Below, one piece after another: positions 26,766-32,158 of a stretch of 32,158 nt of DNA; position 1 is the stretch's first letter; the number at the start of each line of letters is the position of its first letter. The translations under genes and the position numbers were made by a program. Source of the stretch: Dehalococcoidia bacterium (GTDB lineage Bacteria > Chloroflexota > Dehalococcoidia > Lucifugimonadales > Lucifugimonadaceae); assembly GCA_002728715.1 (NCBI GenBank), contig PBVQ01000020.1, positions 1-32,158 on the forward strand, in the 5' to 3' direction. The notes below the pieces were generated by a model. The model was not told the DNA's origin, did no database searches, and saw only the letters and a list, made by a program, of their open reading frames with translations.

Positions 26766-27104
26766 TTGATTAAATATGAAATAGTATGTATCGTATCTGG
26801 TGAATTTTCTGAAGAAGAAGTAAAAGAAGTAGAATCGAATTTGTCTACACTACTTTCTTCAAATGACGCACAGTCTGCTCAGACAAAAATTTGGGGTAAG
26901 AGGACTTTAGCTTATCCTATCAATAAAAATGATGAGGGTTACTATATTCAAGCAAACTTTGATATGTCACAAAATAAAATTAAAAATGTAGATGATGCAT
27001 TGAGATTTGATCAAAAAATTATCAGGTACCTTATTGTCAAAGATGATCTTTTTGGTAAAGTCCCTGTTAAGCGTAAAAAAAAGGAAGCTACTATTGAGTC
27101 TTAA
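26766..27104 (+). CDS. rpsF: 30S ribosomal protein bS6
   Basis: A 112-residue small-subunit protein that binds 16S rRNA as a heterodimer with bS18. It has the expected beta-alpha-beta layout: YEIVCIVSG, WGKRTLAYPI, GYYIQANFDM and the basic KVPVKRKKK tail. It starts with TTG (MIKYEIV), with GGTGA a few bases upstream. It is the first gene of the bS6-SSB-bS18 cluster and overlaps ssb by 11 bases. Confidence 0.93.
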   Translation: MIKYEIVCIVSGEFSEEEVKEVESNLSTLLSSNDAQSAQTKIWGKRTLAYPINKNDEGYYIQANFDMSQNKIKNVDDALRFDQKIIRYLIVKDDLFGKVPVKRKKKEATIES

Positions 27105-27534
27105 TCAAATATTACTAATTGGAAATGTTGGGAATGATCCAGAGATGAGATATACGTCATCTGGTACCCCTGTAACAACATTTAATTTAGCGACTAACAA
27201 TACTTACAGGGATCAAAATGGAGAAACGGTAAACGAAACTGAGTGGTTCAGAATTACAGCATGGAATCGTCAGGCTGAATCAGTAAATCAATACCTAGCA
27301 AAGGGAAGAAAAGTTTTTGTAGAAGGTAGACTTACAAAAAGTGAGTATGTTGATAAAGAAGGGGTTAATAGGTCTAGTCTAGAGGTAAGTGCAACTAGAG
27401 TAGTATTTTTAAGTAGTCAATCAGGCGAAGAGTCATCTTCTCAACCAAACTCAAGTAATGATAATAATATAAATAATAACGATACATTCCCTTCTAACGA
27501 TAACTCAGAAGATATTGAAGAACTACCTTGGTAA
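27094..27534 (+). CDS. ssb: Single-stranded DNA-binding protein
   Basis: Coats single-stranded DNA in replication and repair. From the TTG at 27094 the protein is 146 residues and begins MSLNQILLIGNVGNDPEMRY as usual; the 29 residues readable upstream are bS6 sequence in another frame. The OB fold runs to about residue 107 (EWFRITAWNRQAESVNQYL, GRKVFVEGRL). An Asn/Ser-rich disordered linker follows, then the acidic tip DIEELPW, a variant of the usual D-D-x-x-P-F partner-binding tail with Trp in place of Phe. GGAAG lies upstream of the start. Confidence 0.95.
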   Translation: MSLNQILLIGNVGNDPEMRYTSSGTPVTTFNLATNNTYRDQNGETVNETEWFRITAWNRQAESVNQYLAKGRKVFVEGRLTKSEYVDKEGVNRSSLEVSATRVVFLSSQSGEESSSQPNSSNDNNINNNDTFPSNDNSEDIEELPW

Positions 27535-27547
27535 AAATAGGAGATAA

Positions 27548-27955
27548 ATGACTACTTATAACAGAAGAAATAATTTCACAAACTACAAACGCTCTAAATA
27601 CGATTTCTGTAAGGAAAATCTTGTTGATTATAAAGATGCTTCCTTATTAAGAAAATTTATTACTGATCGTGGTAGAATTGATGCTGGTATAAAATCAGGT
27701 AATTCAGCAAAATGTCATAGAGAGGTGACCAAAGCAATAAAAAGAGCAAGATATTTAGCTCTTTTGCCATATGCTCCTCAGCACGAAAAGGTAACTGGAC
27801 CAGTAAAGATTTTTGAATTAGATCAAAAATCTTCAAATGAACCAGAAGTCCAAGATTCTAAAGTTGTTGATTCTGAAGAGGATAATTCGAATTCTTCAGA
27901 CGATCGAGTGACAGAACAAGAAAATACTACTTCTGACGATACTCAAACTTCTTAG
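27548..27955 (+). CDS. rpsR: 30S ribosomal protein bS18 with acidic tail
   Basis: A 135-residue bS18; the family is usually 70-95 residues. The core has [19 protein letters not shown] and [19 protein letters not shown], so identity is secure. Two things differ: the conserved basic P-R-R before the T/S-G is replaced ([19 protein letters not shown]), and residues ~90-135 form an acidic Ser/Asp/Glu/Asn-rich, probably disordered tail ([11 protein letters not shown]). GGAG sits upstream of the ATG. bL9, which often follows, is absent. Confidence 0.93.
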   Translation: MTTYNRRNNFTNYKRSKYDFCKENLVDYKDASLLRKFITDRGRIDAGIKSGNSAKCHREVTKAIKRARYLALLPYAPQHEKVTGPVKIFELDQKSSNEPEVQDSKVVDSEEDNSNSSDDRVTEQENTTSDDTQTS

Positions 27956-27977
27956 ATTACGTTTTTATCAGAATCTC

Positions 27978-29174
27978 ATGTTTAGTAATAATGAAAAAGA
28001 AGACAGTAAATTAAACGATCTCAATGATGATGTTGTAGATAGATCAGAATTTTCTATTGGTCAAAGAAGCATCCAGCAGTCTATTAAAAAATCCCGAATG
28101 GATTATCTTAGGGAGAGTAAGGAAAATAGTTCAAAGTCCCGGCCTTACTTTATTTTCGGAATAATTATTGTAATAATTTTATTGCTTATTCCTGCATACT
28201 CTTATTTTCAAATTTATGTATTTCCCCCAAGAGAGCTGGCATTAAGAGTTGAAGATAAAGAATATTCAAGAGGAGATGTTGTTAATTTTATAAGATACAA
28301 CCAAAGAATTAGTGAAGATCTTGGAGTACCATTTCAAGTGGGCAATTCACTTTTTGATGCGATGTTAACTCTTCAGGAAAATGAACTATCCTATCAATTA
28401 GCTCCTAAATATGGCATATCTGTGTCTAAGGAAGAGGTTGACGAAAGATTTAGTACTACTTTAGGTTTTGTAGCATTTAATGCTTCAGATGATCCTAACT
28501 TATCGACAGAAGATAAAGTGAATTTGGATGAAGCAAAACGACAATTTATAAATAAAATTGGTGTAACTGAAGATGATTTTAGAGATTTTATAAAAAAATC
28601 AATGTTCAGAGAAAGACTTCGAGAAGTAGTTGGTCAATCAGTTCCAAAATTACAAGTTCAAGTTCACATTTATGAAATTATTTTGTTTAATACAGATAAC
28701 CAAATTCAGCAAAAAATTGACAGAGAACTTAAAGCAGGAGATCCAATTGAGGATATTGTGATGAGATATTCTGAAAACCCTAACAAAAAAAGAGATCTTG
28801 GGGAAATTGGTTGGTTCCCATATGGTACTAATCCTGAACTTGATGGCTTACTTTTTGGTCTTGATAAAGATGGAAATAGGTTACTTCCTATTCGTGAAAC
28901 AACCTCTCCTAGATACAATGAAGAAAAAAAATGGCACAGCTACATTGTTGTAAATGAAGTATCAGAAGCAAGAGAGGTAGATGAGGAAAATATGGAATTA
29001 CTTGTGGATAGAGCAATGACATTATTTTTGAACGAAGAAAGAAAAAATTTTGATTTAAAAATGGTTTTAGATAGCGACATTTTTGAGTGGGTTAATAAGC
29101 AAGTTAAGATGTCTTCATTACTTCCAACACCAACAGCAGTGTCATATGATTTTTCTAACTTACCTGGAAATTAA
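27978..29174 (+). CDS. Membrane-anchored SurA/PpiC-type foldase
   Basis: A 398-residue protein with a charged cytoplasmic N-terminus (about 1-55), one membrane helix (57-78) and an outer part. The outer part has a SurA-N-like helical domain (about 84-225), then a parvulin-type region (about 227-300; IYEIILFNTDN, FEDIVMRYSENPNK-like segment, DLGEIGWFP) and a C-terminal helix. It probably assists folding of exported proteins as a peptidyl-prolyl isomerase or holdase. The parvulin core is weakly conserved, so enzymatic activity is not certain. It sits in the place bL9 often occupies after bS18, and ends three bases before hom. Confidence 0.82.
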   Translation: MFSNNEKEDSKLNDLNDDVVDRSEFSIGQRSIQQSIKKSRMDYLRESKENSSKSRPYFIFGIIIVIILLLIPAYSYFQIYVFPPRELALRVEDKEYSRGDVVNFIRYNQRISEDLGVPFQVGNSLFDAMLTLQENELSYQLAPKYGISVSKEEVDERFSTTLGFVAFNASDDPNLSTEDKVNLDEAKRQFINKIGVTEDDFRDFIKKSMFRERLREVVGQSVPKLQVQVHIYEIILFNTDNQIQQKIDRELKAGDPIEDIVMRYSENPNKKRDLGEIGWFPYGTNPELDGLLFGLDKDGNRLLPIRETTSPRYNEEKKWHSYIVVNEVSEAREVDEENMELLVDRAMTLFLNEERKNFDLKMVLDSDIFEWVNKQVKMSSLLPTPTAVSYDFSNLPGN

Positions 29175-29177
29175 AAT

Positions 29178-30437
29178 ATGAAAAATGTTTTTGTTCTTTC
29201 TAAAAAAAATATTGCATTACTTGGTATGGGTACTGTAGGAAGAGCAGTTTATGAAGAGATTAAGAGTAATGTTTCTTCAGTTTTAGTTAAAGATATCACT
29301 AAGAAAAGAAATATTCACTTTAGTGAAAAAATTATCACTAATGATTTTGAAGAAATAATACAAGATAACAATATCGATATAGTTATTGAGTTAATAGGAG
29401 GAGAAACTCCAGCTTATAATTATATTAAGAGATCAATAAAATCAAATAAAAATGTAATCACAGCAAATAAAGAGGTTATGGGTAAATATGGAGAAGAATT
29501 ATTAGATCTTGCAGAAAAAAATAACGTATTTTTACTTTATGAAGCCAGTGTTGCTGGAGGTATACCAATAATCAGCCCATTAGTTAGTGATCTTTCAGCT
29601 AATGATTTTTCAAGTATTAGGGGAATTATTAATGGTACAACTAATTATATTCTAACTAAAATGGCAAATGAAAAATTAGAATTAGCAGAGGTATTAAAAG
29701 AAGCGCAGGATTTAGGATATGCAGAAGCAGACCCGACCTCCGATATTGATGGATTCGATGCTCAGTATAAAATATCTATTTTGTCACGAATAGCATTTAA
29801 TACAAATGTATCAATAGATCAAATATATGTTGAAGGAATTAGCAATATAAAAAGTACAGATTTTGCGTATGCTAGTGAACTGGGTTACACAGTAAAACTT
29901 TTGGCTACAGCAAGTATTAATAACGATAATAATCTACTCGTAAAGGTTCACCCAGCACTCATACCAAATCATGTTCCTATGTCATCAGTAAATGGGGTAC
30001 TTAATGCTGTGGAAATTAAGGGTGATTTAGTTGGAACGTTATGGTTTCAAGGTGCAGGTGCAGGAGCAAAAGCAACCGCTAGTTCTGTATTATCGGATCT
30101 CATTAAGATCCAAAATTCTGAAAAAAAAATAAATGTAAATCGTAAAAATACGTATAAAATTACTAGTATGGATAGTCATTTTTGTCAGTATTATTTAAGA
30201 TTAAATGTTTCTGATAAGCCAGGTGTTTTAGCTAGTATTGCTATGGAATTTGGGGGAAAAAATATTAGTATCTCGTCTGTACTTCAGAAAGATTTACATG
30301 ATGATGGAAGTGCAGATTTAGTAATAATGACTTATCCCTCATTAGAAAGAGATATGCAAACTTCTATAAAACAAATAAATAATCTTGATACGGTATTTAA
30401 TATAGAAAGCATGATTAGAGTGGAATCTTACAATTAA
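29178..30437 (+). CDS. hom: Homoserine dehydrogenase
   Basis: Reduces aspartate semialdehyde to homoserine with NAD(P)H in Thr/Met synthesis. 419 residues. It has the Rossmann motif LGMGTVGRAV (about 15-24), VITANKEVMGKYG, YEASVAGGIPI, INGTTNYI, and EADPTSDIDGFDAQYK, which holds the catalytic Asp/Lys residues. A C-terminal ACT domain starts near residue 340 (RLNVSDKPGVLASIA), suggesting allosteric control by an amino acid such as threonine. It is followed after 36 bases by thrC, a normal pathway pair; thrB is not in the window. Confidence 0.95.
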   Translation: MKNVFVLSKKNIALLGMGTVGRAVYEEIKSNVSSVLVKDITKKRNIHFSEKIITNDFEEIIQDNNIDIVIELIGGETPAYNYIKRSIKSNKNVITANKEVMGKYGEELLDLAEKNNVFLLYEASVAGGIPIISPLVSDLSANDFSSIRGIINGTTNYILTKMANEKLELAEVLKEAQDLGYAEADPTSDIDGFDAQYKISILSRIAFNTNVSIDQIYVEGISNIKSTDFAYASELGYTVKLLATASINNDNNLLVKVHPALIPNHVPMSSVNGVLNAVEIKGDLVGTLWFQGAGAGAKATASSVLSDLIKIQNSEKKINVNRKNTYKITSMDSHFCQYYLRLNVSDKPGVLASIAMEFGGKNISISSVLQKDLHDDGSADLVIMTYPSLERDMQTSIKQINNLDTVFNIESMIRVESYN

Positions 30438-30473
30438 ATATCCTTATTTTGAACTTAGGTATGGAGAATAAAA

Positions 30474-31541
30474 ATGAAAAATAGAGGTTTAATCGAGAGA
30501 TATAAACACTTTTTACCAGTGAACAATTCCACTCCTATAATTTCAATGGGGGAGGGAGATACCCCCTTAGTTAATTCTCAATCATTATATAAAGATATTG
30601 GATGTAAAAATCTTTGCTTTAAGCTCGAAGGTTCTAATCCAACTGGCTCTTTTAAGGATAGGGGAATGGTTTTTGCTGTATCAAAAGCAATAGAAGAAGG
30701 GAAAAAAAGAATTATTTGTGCTTCAACAGGTAACACTAGTGCATCAGCAGCCGCTTATGGAGCAAGGTATGGATTAGAAACATTTGTTTTTATTCCTGAT
30801 GGCAAAATAGCAATGGGGAAACTATCTCAAGCGATGATTTATGGAGCTAAAATTATTTCCATAAACGGTAATTTTGATGAAGCATTAAAAGCTGTTATTA
30901 GTATTTCAGAGGAATTTAATATTGGGCTTGTAAATTCCCTTAATCCATACAGAATTGAAGGCCAAAAAACCGGATCTTTCGAGATAGTGGATGAAATAAA
31001 TGATTCACCAGATTACTTGTTTATCCCTGTTGGAAACGCTGGAAATATAACAGCATATTGGAAAGGATTTAAGGAGTATAAAAATCAAAATAAAATCAAA
31101 AAACTACCAAAAATGATGGGATTTCAGGCGGCTGGGGCTGCGCCAATTGTTATTGGAAAACCAGTAAAAAATCCTGAAACAATAGCTACTGCAATTAGAA
31201 TAGGTAATCCAGCTAGTTGGGAAAATGCTGAAAATGCTAGGGATGAGTCTAATGGTATTATCGGGATGGTTGAAGATAAAGAAATATTGAATGCCTATAT
31301 GAAATTATCAAATCAGGAAGGGATTTTCTGTGAACCATCTTCAGCAGCTTCTTTAGCAGGCTTACTGAAACTCAGTAAAGAGGGTTTTGATTTTAGAGAT
31401 AAGAATATTGTTTGTATTCTAACCGGTAATGGTTTAAAAGACCCAGGTACAGTGAATGATAATGTTGTATCAGAAATATTTAAGGTTGATTCTGATATGG
31501 AGACAGTTAGAGATAAAATTACATCCTTAATGAAAGAATAA
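30474..31541 (+). CDS. thrC: Threonine synthase
   Basis: Converts O-phosphohomoserine to threonine. A 355-residue short-type enzyme (B. subtilis-like). It shows GEGDTPLV, the PLP Lys61 in EGSNPTGSFKDRGM, STGNTSASAAAYGAR, VPVGNAGNI-like FIPVGNAGNITAYWKG (phosphate cup) and EPSSAASLAGL near the C-terminus. ATG with GGAG upstream. The downstream acetyltransferase gene begins two bases after the stop. Confidence 0.95.
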   Translation: MKNRGLIERYKHFLPVNNSTPIISMGEGDTPLVNSQSLYKDIGCKNLCFKLEGSNPTGSFKDRGMVFAVSKAIEEGKKRIICASTGNTSASAAAYGARYGLETFVFIPDGKIAMGKLSQAMIYGAKIISINGNFDEALKAVISISEEFNIGLVNSLNPYRIEGQKTGSFEIVDEINDSPDYLFIPVGNAGNITAYWKGFKEYKNQNKIKKLPKMMGFQAAGAAPIVIGKPVKNPETIATAIRIGNPASWENAENARDESNGIIGMVEDKEILNAYMKLSNQEGIFCEPSSAASLAGLLKLSKEGFDFRDKNIVCILTGNGLKDPGTVNDNVVSEIFKVDSDMETVRDKITSLMKE

Positions 31542-31542
31542 A

Positions 31543-32158
31543 TTGACAAGTTCTAAAAGTTCTAATTTTGATGGATTTAGCAATATTAAATTAGTTGATA
31601 ATTTATTTTCTGATAATTCAACTACTTTAAAAAATATAAACTATACAAATCCATTTGATTATTTTACTACTAAAAATATTTGGTATAAGCATTTTGGTCA
31701 AGAATATGAAGTATGTTTATTTGTTCTTTTCGATCCCAAAAAAAATAACAATATCATTGCTCCTATGAAAATTAAAGACAATAAAATTTCACTTTTGGGC
31801 AGCAAAAGTTTATTTGATTATCAAGATTTTCTTTACCCACTTGATTATTGTGAGAAGAATCTTAGTAATGATATAAAAAAAATTTTTTCTGAAGTACACA
31901 ACTTGAAACATATTAATAATTTTATATTTGAGTCAGTCTCCGAACTATCACCTCTATATAATTACTTTAATGAAAATGATGATGAACTATGGGAGTTTGA
32001 AGTTGTTGTTGAAGATGTATGCCCAAAAGTTAATTTGCCAAATTCATGGGAAATATACTTAAGCAACTTAAAAAAGAAATATAGGCATGAATTGAAAAGA
32101 AAGATAAAGAGAATACATAATTCAGGTACGGTAAATCATTACGAATTATCAAAGAAGA
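31543..32158 (+). CDS. CelD/BcsL-family GNAT acetyltransferase (partial)
   Basis: An open frame that runs off the window edge (205 codons seen). It begins TTG at 31543, the only start after the in-frame stop at 31531. The first part has the GNAT/FemX-like pattern WYKHFGQEYEVCLFVLFD then IIAPMKI. The segment near residues 161-190, NLPNSWEIYL followed by LKKKYRHELKRKIKRI, is the signature of CelD/BcsL (COG5653-type) acetyltransferases. The C-terminal catalytic half is missing. These proteins acylate a polysaccharide or related substrate; target unknown. It is tightly linked to thrC, two bases apart. Confidence 0.75.
   Translation, partial: MTSSKSSNFDGFSNIKLVDNLFSDNSTTLKNINYTNPFDYFTTKNIWYKHFGQEYEVCLFVLFDPKKNNNIIAPMKIKDNKISLLGSKSLFDYQDFLYPLDYCEKNLSNDIKKIFSEVHNLKHINNFIFESVSELSPLYNYFNENDDELWEFEVVVEDVCPKVNLPNSWEIYLSNLKKKYRHELKRKIKRIHNSGTVNHYELSKK

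Overview
The window is a gene-dense, strongly AT-rich bacterial chromosome segment. It begins inside the 3' end of a 16S rRNA gene and ends inside a CelD-like acetyltransferase gene. The 16S gene is followed by tRNA-Ile(GAU) but by no 23S or 5S gene. The 16S tail, the unlinked rRNA genes, the Ycf45/SpoIIIAA-like R3H ATPase and the lineage mix (CocE hydrolase, HpcH aldolase, PdxST, large FtsX permease) suggest Chloroflexota, probably a marine Dehalococcoidia/SAR202-type organism. That assignment is an inference from the sequence. There are no transposases, integrases, phage genes or CRISPR arrays.

Layout. 1-618: 16S end, spacer and tRNA-Ile. 661-1644 (minus): a small ferredoxin-fold-like protein and a cupredoxin lipoprotein with a repeat linker. 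1961-8934 (plus): an agarase-like TIM-barrel protein, an EntS-like MFS exporter, a sugar-type SDR, a 1089-residue FtsX-family permease and a Nudix hydrolase. 8926-17618 (minus): a nine-gene run encoding RNase PH, enolase, GAPDH, PdxS, PdxT, the R3H ATPase, thymidylate kinase, an HpcH/HpaI aldolase and a nucleoside phosphorylase. 17715-18638 (plus): ketopantoate reductase. 18642-20573 (minus): CocE/NonD hydrolase. 20708-23853 (plus): 2-hydroxyacid dehydrogenase, IlvE, an unknown membrane protein and a PAP2-fold protein. 23850-25312 (minus): CpsB-like PHP protein and PIG-L deacetylase. 25427-32158 (plus): GlyA, bS6, SSB, bS18, a parvulin-type foldase, homoserine dehydrogenase, threonine synthase and the partial acetyltransferase.

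Most genes are housekeeping: lower glycolysis, PLP synthesis, amino acid and one-carbon metabolism, translation and replication. They are packed with overlaps or short gaps, so few promoters or terminators can be seen. The main oddities are: 16S not linked to 23S; two adjacent genes (1961 and 2997) whose conserved N-termini lie upstream of any ATG/GTG/TTG codon; about a third of genes starting with TTG and none with GTG; two neighbouring phosphatase-fold proteins (PAP2 and PHP) lacking key active-site residues; an acidic tail on bS18; and an FtsX permease with an extra beta-rich insert and no ATPase beside it. I see no clear multi-gene defence or novel catalytic system.
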